DNA of 43,031 bases, from the NCBI GenBank assembly GCA_964236495.1, contig CAXSBR010000025.1, forward strand, positions 1-43,031, read 5' to 3'. The position numbers were made by a program, and so were the translations under genes. Of the stretch, positions 25,123 to 35,022 are shown one piece after another. The first letter of the stretch is position 1. Each line of letters begins with the position of its first letter. The DNA comes from CAXSBR01 sp964236495. GTDB lineage: Bacteria > Actinomycetota > Actinomycetes > Mycobacteriales > Jatrophihabitantaceae. The notes under the pieces are model-generated. The model ran no database searches, had not been told where the DNA came from, and saw only the letters and a list, made by a program, of their open reading frames with translations.

Positions 25123-25935
25123 TCAGGGGCGTGTCGAGCCCACCGTTCCCACGCGCAGGTCGCAGAAGTCCCGCGTTTGGTGGAGATACAGCGCGACGGT
25201 GTTGTTGGGCGGGTAGACGCGCAGGCGCGAGCCGTGAAAGGCGTGCGCGCAGTCGGGGTTGGGCACGATGCTGGTCGACGAGACCACGAAGTACCCGGCA
25301 TGCCCGGTAGCAAGAGAGATCAGCCGGCCCGCGCCACCGTTTCGGAGGGCCGGGTGCTGCACTACGTGACCGGCAGCGTCGAGGTAGGAAACGCCGGGAT
25401 ACCCCTTGGTCGTGCACGTCCTGGAGCCGGTATTGGTGAGGCTGTACGTCCAGTAACCCGTTCCGGCGGCCCCTTCCGCAGTGACGAAAGCCAGCCGCAG
25501 ATGATGGCTTGTGCACAGCGTGCCGGTGTTCGCGTTCGCGGTTGAGCGCTGAGTGGAACTGGTCGCGCGAGGCACTGCACTGCGCGACGGGCGCAGGATT
25601 TGAGGCTTAGTCGGCTGCCTCGATACCGGCGGGCTAAATGTCGGTCGGCTTGATGTTGGGCTGTCCGAGCGCGTTCCTGATCGCGTGAATTCAGCGGCCA
25701 TGACCGGCGCTGCCGACTGGTGGATGGGCAAGCGAGACGTGGTTCTGCCCGCCGGAGGAGTGATAATCACCGTCGCTGCGGATGGCGCACCTTCGGACGG
25801 AGCGCTCGACGCGTATTGTGCCGGCGCGGTCACAGGTGGCTTCGCGGTGGCCGACGATGTGCAGGCCGACAGCGGAGCCGCTGCGCATAGAGCCGCAACG
25901 GCCGATACTCCCAGCAACTCGGTCCGAGGTGACAT
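25123..25935 (-). CDS. Lipoprotein with C-terminal DUF4232 domain
   Basis: Predicted lipoprotein of 270 residues. The N-terminal signal ends in the lipobox LSAC (Cys25). A long Ser/Thr/Pro-rich, probably disordered stretch (about residues 26-135) follows. The DUF4232 domain (about 140-265) shows CTSHHLRLAF, GAAGTGYWTYSLTNTGSRTC, KGYPGVSYLDAAG and a late Cys pair (PDCAHAF and FCDLRVG). DUF4232 is common on actinobacterial cell surfaces; no function is established. The ATG is preceded by GGGAG at five bases. It is transcribed against the neighbouring glycolysis and secG genes, so it forms its own unit. Confidence 0.85.
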   Translation of the reverse strand: MSPRTELLGVSAVAALCAAAPLSACTSSATAKPPVTAPAQYASSAPSEGAPSAATVIITPPAGRTTSRLPIHQSAAPVMAAEFTRSGTRSDSPTSSRPTFSPPVSRQPTKPQILRPSRSAVPRATSSTQRSTANANTGTLCTSHHLRLAFVTAEGAAGTGYWTYSLTNTGSRTCTTKGYPGVSYLDAAGHVVQHPALRNGGAGRLISLATGHAGYFVVSSTSIVPNPDCAHAFHGSRLRVYPPNNTVALYLHQTRDFCDLRVGTVGSTRP

Positions 25936-26276
25936 GGGAACTCCCGGGAGGAAATGCGACTCGGCAACACACCGAATCGTTGCGGCTTGGCCGGTCGGAA
26001 GACCGTCACTAGCTGAGTCGCCTCACGACCCGGAAAAGGTTGCCCGTCCGCACAAAAGTGCGATCGACACGCCGCTCGCCAACGAAACGCAGCCGCAGCT
26101 GACTACTGGGTCGCTACGATTCACCGGCTGTGCGTGCGACGTCCTACGGCCCTGGCCCCGGCGTCGCTGCGATCCTCCGGTGTTGTGCCCTATCCTTGCA
26201 TCGCAACGGTCCGGCAGCGCCGGACCGTTGCGATGCCATCCGACCTACCCCGACGCCGAAGGCCGCCTGAACCTCG
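25936..26276. other. Intergenic region between the DUF4232 gene and secG
   Basis: No gene is seen. It must hold the promoters of both divergent genes. Visible elements are a small hairpin CGCACAAAAGTGCG (26049-26062), a TATCCT box at 26191-26196 that could be the secG -10, and the large palindrome at 26198-26236. The rest has no recognisable feature. Confidence 0.6.
26198..26236. promoter_or_regulatory. Perfect palindrome with 18-base arms upstream of secG
   Basis: Arms GCATCGCAACGGTCCGGC and its exact reverse complement are separated by AGC. As RNA it would form a very stable hairpin; as DNA it could bind a dimeric regulator. It begins two bases after the TATCCT box, so the predicted transcription start falls in its left arm and the hairpin would sit at the 5' end of the secG message. 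No T-run follows on either strand, which argues against a classical terminator. Confidence 0.75.
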
Positions 26277-26510
26277 ATGATTATCGCCCTGTCGTGCTTG
26301 CTGATCGTGGCCAGCCTCGTTCTGATCGTGCTGGTGCTGCTGCACCGCGGCAAGGGCGGCGGCCTGTCGTCGATGTTCGGCGGCTCGTTCTACTCGAGCC
26401 TGTCCGGCTCGTCGGTGGTGGAACGCAACCTCGACCGGCTCACCATCCTGTCCGGCGTGGTGTGGTCGGTATGCATCTTCGGCCTCGGTCTGCTGTACAA
26501 GACCGGCTGA
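26277..26510 (+). CDS. secG: Preprotein translocase subunit SecG
   Basis: Small membrane subunit of the SecYEG translocon, 77 residues, the normal size. It has two transmembrane segments (about residues 2-21 and 56-75). The conserved cytosolic loop between them reads LLHRGKGGGLSSMFGG, then SSVVERNLDRLT. secG next to tpiA-side glycolysis genes is the usual actinobacterial arrangement. No strong ribosome site is visible; the message probably starts within the palindrome about 70 bases upstream. Confidence 0.93.
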   Translation: MIIALSCLLIVASLVLIVLVLLHRGKGGGLSSMFGGSFYSSLSGSSVVERNLDRLTILSGVVWSVCIFGLGLLYKTG

Positions 26511-26531
26511 CTGCATACACGTGACGCCGCG

Positions 26532-26576
26532 AGCGGCTGACGTTACCCACACCGACACAATGGGCCAGCAGCCGCT
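26532..26576. terminator. Possible bidirectional stem between secG and pgl
   Basis: AGCGGCTG and CAGCCGCT can pair across a 29-base loop in the 69-base space where secG and pgl converge. The stem extends to GCG/CGC with one bulge. The loop is long and there is no T-run, so the call is weak. Confidence 0.25.
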
Positions 26577-26579
26577 TCG

Positions 26580-27371
26580 CTAGGCGACCGGGGGTGTGTA
26601 CAGCTCCGTGGGCAGTTGGCTCGCCGCCGCCCGGTCGAGCAGCCACAGTGTGCGCCAGCGACCGCGTGCTCCCACCGAGGGCACCTGAACTCGGCCCGCA
26701 CCGCCGAGCGCCATCGTCACCGCGGCTGCCTTCGCCTCGCCGGCCGCGACCACCCACACCTCGTCAGCCGCTTCCAACGCTCGAAACGTGAGCGACAGCC
26801 GGGTGGGCGGCGGCTTGGGGGAGTTCCGCACGCCGATGACGGCGGCATCCTCTTCGTAGACGCCCGGACTCTCGGGGAACAACGAGCAGCAGTGTCCGTC
26901 CGGGCCGATGCCGCACAGCACCGCATCGAAGGCCGGCACGTCGTCGGCGTTGGTGTGGCGCATGTCCACCGCAGCCTGCAACACCTCGGCGTACCTGCGC
27001 GCCGCAGCGTCCACGTCCGCGCCGTCGACGCCGTCCGACGCCGGCATCGGATGAACCCGCGCGGGGTCGAGGGCCACTGCGTCGAGCAGCAACCGGCGCG
27101 CCGGGCGGTCGTTGCGCTCATCGGAATCGGCCGGCACAAATCGCTCGTCGCCCCAGAACACGTCCACCTTCGACCAGTCGACGGAGTCGCGGCTGGACGA
27201 GACGGCCAGAGCGGTGAACACCTGCTCGAGGATGCCACCGCCGGTCAGCGCCAGGCTGGCCTGGCCGCGTTCCCGCTGGGCCGACAGCAGTTTGGTCACC
27301 ACCCGCGCTGCGACGTCGGTGGCCAACGATTCGGCGGTGGCCTCGACCACGATCTCGGGCGTCGCGCTCAT
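26580..27371 (-). CDS. pgl: 6-phosphogluconolactonase
   Basis: Hydrolyses 6-phosphogluconolactone in the oxidative pentose phosphate pathway; 263 residues, DevB/SOL family. Landmarks are LALTGGG near the N-terminus, VFWGDERFVPADSDERND, the phosphate-binding HPMPASDG, and the active-site stretch GIGPDGHCCSLFPESPG, where the family usually has GHTASLFP or GHINSLFP. The C-terminal RTLWLLDRAAASQLP is typical. It follows opcA by 21 bases and is the last gene of the operon. Confidence 0.94.
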   Translation of the reverse strand: MSATPEIVVEATAESLATDVAARVVTKLLSAQRERGQASLALTGGGILEQVFTALAVSSSRDSVDWSKVDVFWGDERFVPADSDERNDRPARRLLLDAVALDPARVHPMPASDGVDGADVDAAARRYAEVLQAAVDMRHTNADDVPAFDAVLCGIGPDGHCCSLFPESPGVYEEDAAVIGVRNSPKPPPTRLSLTFRALEAADEVWVVAAGEAKAAAVTMALGGAGRVQVPSVGARGRWRTLWLLDRAAASQLPTELYTPPVA

Positions 27372-27392
27372 CGGGTGCTCGGCTTCACCAGA

Positions 27393-28370
27393 TCAGCTCG
27401 CGCCGACGGGCGCCAGCGCCGGATCGTTCCAGATGTGCTCGCGCTTGCTGGGCCGATCGCTGAGGCCGCTGACCTTGGCCACCGCGCTGATCGCGCTGGC
27501 GTAGGGCTGGTCGGCGTCCAGGCGGCGTAGCTCCTCTGCCAGCAGCTCACCAAGGGTGCGCTCGGGGAACGGGTTGACGGTGTCGGCCTGATTGTCGCGA
27601 CGAAGCACAAGCCGGCTGGCGTCGCGCACAGCCTCGAAGTGGGTGCCGTCAGAGAACGTGACCGCCACCGAGCTGATACCGCCGCCGTGCCGGTGCTCGA
27701 CGGGCACCTCCACCCCCAGACAGGCTTGCAGCCAGCCCGCGAGCAGCAACACCGACGGGTCGCGCTCGTCGCCCAGCACGGTCGCTGCCTGCGCACTGCT
27801 GCTGGCGGTGTCGAAGGCCGAGGCCAATACCGCGCGCCAGGGCGTGATCCGCGTCCAGGACAGGTCGGTGTCACCCGGGGCGTAATCGGTGGCCCGGCGG
27901 AACAGCTCTGCGATCGGGTCGGCTGAACGGGCAACGTCGGTGACCCGTCGGTCGGCAAAGACGCCCAGCGGATCGAAGGCGATCTGCTCCGGCGGCGAGC
28001 TGAACCACCAGGTGACCACCGGTGCGTCCGGTGCCAGCAGTGGCAGGGTGACCGACTCGGCGTGCAGCGCGAGCCGACCGTACATCCGCATCTCGATGGC
28101 CTCACCAGGACCGAGCCGACCGCCGATGAGCACTTCGGCATCCAGCCGGGGAACCGGTGCCTCGATCTGGCGGCGGATGACCAGCAGCATCCGCATGGGG
28201 TGCATGCTCGCCGCGATCGTCGCGGCCGCTTCGGCCTCGGCGACGTCCTTCTCGTCGACGATCACCACGAGCGTCAACGCCAGGCCGCTGGTGACTGCGC
28301 CTCCGCCCCGACGTTCTGCGGCGAGTGCGGCAACCACGGCCGTACCGGTGGTGTCCCACAGGGTCGTCAT
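27393..28370 (-). CDS. opcA: Glucose-6-phosphate dehydrogenase assembly protein OpcA
   Basis: Protein of 325 residues found with zwf in cyanobacteria and actinobacteria, where it aids assembly or activity of G6PDH. Characteristic parts are LWDTTGTAVVAAL at the N-terminus, HPMRMLLVIRR, the PVVTWWFSSPP segment, and DLSWTRITPWRAVLA in the middle. The ATG is preceded by GGGAG six bases upstream. It lies between zwf (55 bases) and pgl (21 bases), the standard order, which supports its role as partner of zwf. Confidence 0.95.
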   Translation of the reverse strand: MTTLWDTTGTAVVAALAAERRGGGAVTSGLALTLVVIVDEKDVAEAEAAATIAASMHPMRMLLVIRRQIEAPVPRLDAEVLIGGRLGPGEAIEMRMYGRLALHAESVTLPLLAPDAPVVTWWFSSPPEQIAFDPLGVFADRRVTDVARSADPIAELFRRATDYAPGDTDLSWTRITPWRAVLASAFDTASSSAQAATVLGDERDPSVLLLAGWLQACLGVEVPVEHRHGGGISSVAVTFSDGTHFEAVRDASRLVLRRDNQADTVNPFPERTLGELLAEELRRLDADQPYASAISAVAKVSGLSDRPSKREHIWNDPALAPVGAS

Positions 28371-28425
28371 CGGATTCTCCCTCTCGAGCGCAAGTCAACC
28401 GGCGCGGATGCCATCACAGCCGCGA

Positions 28426-30222
<1,797 letters not shown>

Positions 30223-30238
30223 CGTCGGTCTCCCTACT

Positions 30239-30264
30239 AAAGATCGAGAGGTAAAGATCGAGAG
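30239..30264. repeat. Two tandem 14-base units ahead of zwf
   Basis: AAAGATCGAGAG occurs twice, 14 bases apart, in the 72-base tal-zwf spacer, just upstream of the zwf ribosome site. It could be a chance duplication or a small regulatory element. Confidence 0.6.
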
Positions 30265-30294
30265 CGTGCTGGGACAGGGTGTGCTCGAGTACGG

Positions 30295-31407
30295 TCAGGC
30301 GGCGGCGAACTTGTCCAGCTGGCCCTGAACGCCTTCCAGCAGCTGGGCCCAGGCGTCCTCGAACTTCTGCACGCCTTCTACCTCGAGCAGCTCGACGACC
30401 TCGTCGTAATCGACGCCGACGGCTTTGAGGTCGTCGAGCAACTTTTGCGCTGCCTCGTAATTGCCGGTGATCTGATCGCCCCGGATAGCGCCGTGGTCGG
30501 CCACCGCGTTCAGCGTCGCCTCGGGCATCGTGTTGACGACATTCTTCGCGGCCAGTTCGACGACGTACATCGTGTCGTCGTAGGACGGATCCTTGACGCC
30601 GGTAGACGCCCACAGCGGGCGCTGCACGTTGGCGCCTGCGGCGGCCAGCGCCTTCCAGCGGTCGGTCGCAATCAGGTTCTCATAGTGCTGATAGGCAAGC
30701 TGTGCATTCGCGATGCCGGCCTTGCCCTTGAGCGCCTGCGCCTCTTCGGTACCGATCTTGTCCAGCCGGGCGTCGATCTCGGTGTCAACGCGCGAGACGA
30801 AGAACGATGCGACCGAACGGATGGTGCTCAGGTCGATGCCGGCATCCTTGGCCTGCTCCAGACCCGTGAGGTAGGCATCCATCACGTCGTCGTAACGCTG
30901 CAGGGAGAAGATCAGCGTGACGTTGACACAGGTGCCCTGCGCGGTCGCTCCGGTGATCGAGGACAGGCCTTCCTTGGACGCCGGGATTTTGATCATCACA
31001 TTGGGCCGGTCGACCAGCCACCACAGCGCGGCGGCCTCGGCACTCGTCTTGTCCGTGTCATGGGCGATCCGCGGGTCCACCTCAATCGAAACCCGGCCGT
31101 CCTGCCCGCCGGTGCTGTCGAACACCGGACGCAGCACGTCGCAGGCCCAGCGGATGTCGAAGCTGGTGAGCAGGCGCACCGACTCCTCCAGCGACACCCC
31201 GCGTACGGCCAGATCCTTGAGCTGTACGTCGTAGGCGTCGCCCTTTTCCATCGCCTTCTGGAAAATGGTCGGATTGCTGGTGACGCCGACGACATGCTTG
31301 GTTTTCACCAGTTCGGCGAGGTTGCCGGTGCGCAACCGCTCGCGGCTGATGTCGTCGAGCCAGATCGATACGCCTGCGGCCGAGAGATCGGCCAATGCGT
31401 CTGCCAT
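30295..31407 (-). CDS. tal: Transaldolase
   Basis: Non-oxidative pentose phosphate enzyme moving a dihydroxyacetone unit, 370 residues, the long actinobacterial type. The N-terminus reads SIWLDDISRERL; VGVTSNPTIFQKA, the Schiff-base Lys in VMIKIPAS, and GTCVNVTLIFSLQRY follow. The later PLWASTGVKDPSYDD segment is also diagnostic. A very strong AAGGAGG ribosome site lies just before the ATG. It sits 86 bases downstream of tkt and 72 bases upstream of zwf in one operon. Confidence 0.96.
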   Translation of the reverse strand: MADALADLSAAGVSIWLDDISRERLRTGNLAELVKTKHVVGVTSNPTIFQKAMEKGDAYDVQLKDLAVRGVSLEESVRLLTSFDIRWACDVLRPVFDSTGGQDGRVSIEVDPRIAHDTDKTSAEAAALWWLVDRPNVMIKIPASKEGLSSITGATAQGTCVNVTLIFSLQRYDDVMDAYLTGLEQAKDAGIDLSTIRSVASFFVSRVDTEIDARLDKIGTEEAQALKGKAGIANAQLAYQHYENLIATDRWKALAAAGANVQRPLWASTGVKDPSYDDTMYVVELAAKNVVNTMPEATLNAVADHGAIRGDQITGNYEAAQKLLDDLKAVGVDYDEVVELLEVEGVQKFEDAWAQLLEGVQGQLDKFAAA

Positions 31408-31493
31408 GGTGGTCCTCCTTGTTTCGCCGGCCCGGACGGTGGGTTCTGAACGGGCTGGACGTCGGTGTGTCGGGGCGTGTGTACCCCCGGGAG

Positions 31494-33656
31494 TCAGCTT
31501 CCGGTCTTCTCACCCTTGATCTGCCCCGCGCGCTCGAGCGCTGCGTGGGTGGCAGCGACGACGCGATCGGGGGTGAAGCCGAACTGCTCGAACAGGATGT
31601 TGGCCTCGGCGCTGGCACCGAAGTGGTCGATGCCGATGATCTCACCACCGTCGCCGACGACGTCGCGCCAGCCCTGCGACACCCCGGCCTCGACGCTCAC
31701 GCGCGCCTTGATCTCAGGCAGCAGCACGGAGTCCTGATAGGCGCGATCCTGCTGGCGGAACCACTCGATCGAAGGCATGGAGACCAGGCGGACGCGCCAG
31801 CCCTCTTCCTCGAGGCGCTCGCGCGCGATGACAGCCAGCCCGACCTCGGATCCGGTAGCGACGAGGATCGCCTGCGGCACGCCGCTGGACGCTTCAGCCA
31901 GCACGTAGGCGCCCTTCGCCGCGTCGACGGTCTTGGCCGGGTCCAGCACGGTCAGGTTCTGCCGCGACAGCGCCAACGCTGTGGGGCGGTCGGTGTGCTC
32001 GAGAATCGTCTTCCAGCAGGTTGCGGTCTCGTTGGCGTCGGCCGGGCGCACCACGTCCAAGCCGGGAATAGCTCGCAACGCGGCAAGCTGCTCGATCGGC
32101 TGGTGGGTCGGGCCGTCGGCGCCCAGGCCGATGCTGTCGTGGGTCCATACATAGGTGACGGGCAGCTGCATCAGGGCGGCCAGCCGAACCGGCGGACGCA
32201 TGTAGTCGCTGAACACCAGGAACGTGCCGCCGTAGACGCGGGTGCCACCGTGCAGCGCGATGCCGTTCATGATCGCGCCCATCGCGTGCTCACGGATACC
32301 GAAGTGCAGGGTGCGCCCGTACGGACCTCCCGGCCACATCTTGGTCTGGTGGTCGGCCGGAATGAAGCTGGGTTCGCCCTCCATGGTCGTGTTGTTGCTC
32401 TCGGCGAGGTCTGCCGAACCACCCCACAGTTCGGGCAGGATGTCGGCCAGCGCGGTGAGCACCTTGCCCGATGCCGAGCGCGTCGCGATTGCGTTGGCCT
32501 TGCCGTCCTTCTCCGCGGGGAACACCGGAATCGCGTCGGCCCAGCCTTCGGCAAGCGTGCGCGTGACCAGCCGGTCGAACAGCGCCTTGCGGTTGGGGTT
32601 GTCGGCCGCCCACGCATCGAAACCGACCTGCCATTCGGCCTTCGCCGCCTCGCCGCGCGCCAGCACCTCGCGGGCGTGGGCGAGCACCTCGGGATCGACG
32701 GCGAAGTCCTCGTCGGGATTGAAGCCGAGAATCTCCTTGGTCTTACGGATCTCCTCGACGCCCAACGCCGAGCCGTGCGCCTTGCCGGTGTTCTGCAGCG
32801 TCGGCGCCGGCCATCCGATGATCGTGCGCACCGCAATGAAGGAGGGCCGGTCGGTCTCCGCGCGGGCCGCCGCCAGCGCTGCTTCCAGCGCGGTGATGTC
32901 CTCACCTGAGTCGACGAACTGGGTGTGCCAGCCGTAGGCCTCGTAGCGGGCCAGGACGTCTTCGGTGAAGGCGATCTGGGTGTTGTCCTCGATGGAGATG
33001 TGGTTGTCGTCCCACATCAGGGTCAGATTGCCCAGCTGCTGGGTGCCGGCCAGGCTCGACGCCTCGCTCGACACTCCTTCTTCCAGGCAACCGTCGCCAC
33101 AGATGACGTAGATGTGGTGGTCGAACGGTGACTGGCCGGGTTCGGCGTCGGGATCGAGCAGTCCTCGCTCCCGGCGCGCCGCCATCGCCATGCCCACGCC
33201 GTTGGCGACTCCCTGGCCCAGCGGCCCGGTGGTGGTTTCCACGCCTAATGTGTGCCCGTGCTCGGGATGTCCGGGGGTGCGCGAACCCCACGTGCGCAGG
33301 GACCTCAGATCTTCGAGCTCGAGGCCGTAACCGGACAGGAAGAGCTGGTTGTACAGGGTGAGTGACGAATGGCCGTTGGAGAGGACGAATCGGTCCCGTC
33401 CGGCCCAGTTGGGATCCAGCGGATCATGGCGCATGACGCGCTGGAAAAGCAGGTAGGACAGTGGCGCCAGCGCCATCGCCGTTCCCGGATGGCCGTTGCC
33501 CACCTTCTGCACCGCGTCCGCGGCGAGCAGCCGCGCCGTGTCGACGGCCTTGCTGTCCAAGTCGGTCCACCAGGAGGGATAAGTCTCTACTACCGGGGCG
33601 CCCGCGCTATCGGTCAACGTGTCTCCAAGATCGAAATTGGATGCTGCTCGTCTCAT
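31494..33656 (-). CDS. tkt: Transketolase
   Basis: Thiamine-diphosphate enzyme of the non-oxidative pentose phosphate pathway, 720 residues as read. Conserved parts include QKVGNGHPGTAMALAPLSY, GHSSLTLYNQLFLSGYGLE and TTGPLGQGVANGVGMAMA. The ThDP motif is GDGCLEEGVSSEASSLAG. The C-terminal half has REHAMGAIMNGIALHGG and THDSIGLGADGPTHQP. Two starts are plausible. The ATG at 33656 is directly preceded by TAGGGT, which may instead be a -10 box. TTG at 33617 has GGAG five bases ahead and gives MTDSAGAPVVETYPSWW, closer to the usual length. It heads the tkt-tal-zwf-opcA-pgl operon and diverges from ctaB. Confidence 0.96.
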   Translation of the reverse strand: MRRAASNFDLGDTLTDSAGAPVVETYPSWWTDLDSKAVDTARLLAADAVQKVGNGHPGTAMALAPLSYLLFQRVMRHDPLDPNWAGRDRFVLSNGHSSLTLYNQLFLSGYGLELEDLRSLRTWGSRTPGHPEHGHTLGVETTTGPLGQGVANGVGMAMAARRERGLLDPDAEPGQSPFDHHIYVICGDGCLEEGVSSEASSLAGTQQLGNLTLMWDDNHISIEDNTQIAFTEDVLARYEAYGWHTQFVDSGEDITALEAALAAARAETDRPSFIAVRTIIGWPAPTLQNTGKAHGSALGVEEIRKTKEILGFNPDEDFAVDPEVLAHAREVLARGEAAKAEWQVGFDAWAADNPNRKALFDRLVTRTLAEGWADAIPVFPAEKDGKANAIATRSASGKVLTALADILPELWGGSADLAESNNTTMEGEPSFIPADHQTKMWPGGPYGRTLHFGIREHAMGAIMNGIALHGGTRVYGGTFLVFSDYMRPPVRLAALMQLPVTYVWTHDSIGLGADGPTHQPIEQLAALRAIPGLDVVRPADANETATCWKTILEHTDRPTALALSRQNLTVLDPAKTVDAAKGAYVLAEASSGVPQAILVATGSEVGLAVIARERLEEEGWRVRLVSMPSIEWFRQQDRAYQDSVLLPEIKARVSVEAGVSQGWRDVVGDGGEIIGIDHFGASAEANILFEQFGFTPDRVVAATHAALERAGQIKGEKTGS

Positions 33657-33811
33657 ACCCTATCCCTGCTTGCGGCGCCCGCGAGAACGACGTTTCCTGC
33701 CGAGTTCTGGCCTTCGCGCCCACTGCGTGCTGTGCCCGCCCGCCGAGGCATCGGCCCAGCTTGAAGCGGCAGAACCGCAGTCCGTCCGCGAGGGACGTTG
33801 CGGTGGTCGGC

Positions 33812-33863
33812 GGGCGCCGACGGGCGCCGACGCGCGCCGACGGTGCGCCGACAGTGCGCCGAC
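33812..33863. repeat. GC-rich short tandem repeat upstream of ctaB
   Basis: Five head-to-tail units of 10-11 bases built on GCGCCGAC (GGGCGCCGAC twice, then GCGCGCCGAC, GGTGCGCCGAC and AGTGCGCCGAC). They end about 20 bases before the ctaB -10 box, so copy number could affect promoter geometry. Confidence 0.8.
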
Positions 33864-33884
33864 AGTGGCCCGAAAGCGGGCCGA

Positions 33885-33890
33885 TACGCT
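33885..33890 (+). promoter_or_regulatory. Candidate -10 box for leaderless ctaB
   Basis: TACGCT ends six bases before the GTG at 33897, the same hexamer as ahead of uvrC. The spacing places transcription start on the start codon and decides between the alternative starts. Confidence 0.5.
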
Positions 33891-33896
33891 GACGTG

Positions 33897-34940
33897 GTGA
33901 CGCAGGCTCCGGTGACATCGACAGGGCCGCCGAAGCCTTCCGATGCAGCATCGGGCCCTGGGAACTTCGCCGCCGCAATTGGGCAACCCACATCGCTGCA
34001 ATCGCGTGCAACCCGCCTGCACGACGTCCGGCTGCAGGCTGACGGCAGCCGACCTGCTCGCCGGGCTGCACCCGCGTCTCGCGTTCGCGCCTACGTCGCC
34101 CTCACCAAACCCCGCATCATCGAACTGCTTCTGGTCACCACGCTGCCGGCGATGATCCTGGCCGCACACGGCCTGCCCCGGTGGTGGCTGGTCGTGGCCA
34201 CGCTCGTGGGCGGAACGCTGGCCGCGGGCAGCGCGAACGCGCTCAACTGCTACGTCGATCGCGACATCGACGCGCTGATGCGCCGTACCGGGCACCGCCC
34301 GTTGGCGCGGGCTGACATCTCGCCCCGGTCGGCACTGCTGTTCGGACTGGGCCTGGGTGTGGTCGCGGTGCTGGTGATGGCGCTGAGCACCAATCTGCTC
34401 GCAGCTGGGCTCACGTTGGCAGCGATCGCCTTCTACGTCGTCGTCTACACGATGTTGCTCAAGCGTCGCACCAGCCAGAACATCGTCTGGGGCGGCGCGG
34501 CGGGGTGCATGCCGGTATTGATCGGCTGGACCGCCGTCACCGACCGCCTCGCCTGGGCGCCGGTGATTCTGTTCGCAGTCGTATTCCTCTGGACGCCGCC
34601 ACACTTCTGGGCGCTGGCAATCCGCTATCGCGAGGATTACGGCCGCGCGGGCGTGCCCATGTTGCCCGTCGTCGCCACGCCGGTAGCGGTTGCTCGCCAG
34701 ATCGTTGTCTACGCCTGGGCGACGGTGGCAGCCTCGTTGGTGCTCTGGCCGGTGGCAACCGGTTGGCTGTACGGCGCCGTCGCCGTTGCTGCCGGCGTAG
34801 TTCTCATCGCTGAGGCCCACCGGCTGCTTCGCGCTACCGTGCGCAACGCCACACCGCAGCCCATGCGGCTGTTCCACCTGTCGAACACGTATCTGGCGCT
34901 GCTGTTCGTCGCGGTCGCCGTCGACGTGTTCGTGCGCTGA
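33897..34940 (+). CDS. ctaB: Protoheme IX farnesyltransferase (heme O synthase)
   Basis: Membrane prenyltransferase that adds a farnesyl group to heme B, giving heme O for cytochrome oxidase. It has 347 residues with about nine membrane segments after a 60-residue N-terminal tail. The UbiA-family motif is NCYVDRDIDALMRRTGHRPL (Asp-rich, Mg and diphosphate binding). YTMLLKRRTSQNIVWGGAAG and WTPPHFWALAIRYREDY follow. The GTG at 33897 was chosen because of the TACGCT box; longer readings run through the tandem repeat. ctaA, the next enzyme, is 2.3 kb away on the other strand. Confidence 0.95.
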   Translation: MTQAPVTSTGPPKPSDAASGPGNFAAAIGQPTSLQSRATRLHDVRLQADGSRPARRAAPASRVRAYVALTKPRIIELLLVTTLPAMILAAHGLPRWWLVVATLVGGTLAAGSANALNCYVDRDIDALMRRTGHRPLARADISPRSALLFGLGLGVVAVLVMALSTNLLAAGLTLAAIAFYVVVYTMLLKRRTSQNIVWGGAAGCMPVLIGWTAVTDRLAWAPVILFAVVFLWTPPHFWALAIRYREDYGRAGVPMLPVVATPVAVARQIVVYAWATVAASLVLWPVATGWLYGAVAVAAGVVLIAEAHRLLRATVRNATPQPMRLFHLSNTYLALLFVAVAVDVFVR

Positions 34941-35009
34941 GCGCTGGCACGCCTCGTAGCGCAGTGGCCGGCCGCTCTCCCGGCGGCCCAGGCCTGCACC
35001 GTTGGCCCA

Positions 35010-35015
35010 TACGAT
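35010..35015 (+). promoter_or_regulatory. Candidate -10 box for the ATP-grasp gene
   Basis: TACGAT fits TANNNT and ends seven bases before the ATG at 35023, with no ribosome site, so a leaderless start is likely. Confidence 0.45.
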
Positions 35016-35022
35016 CGCTGAC

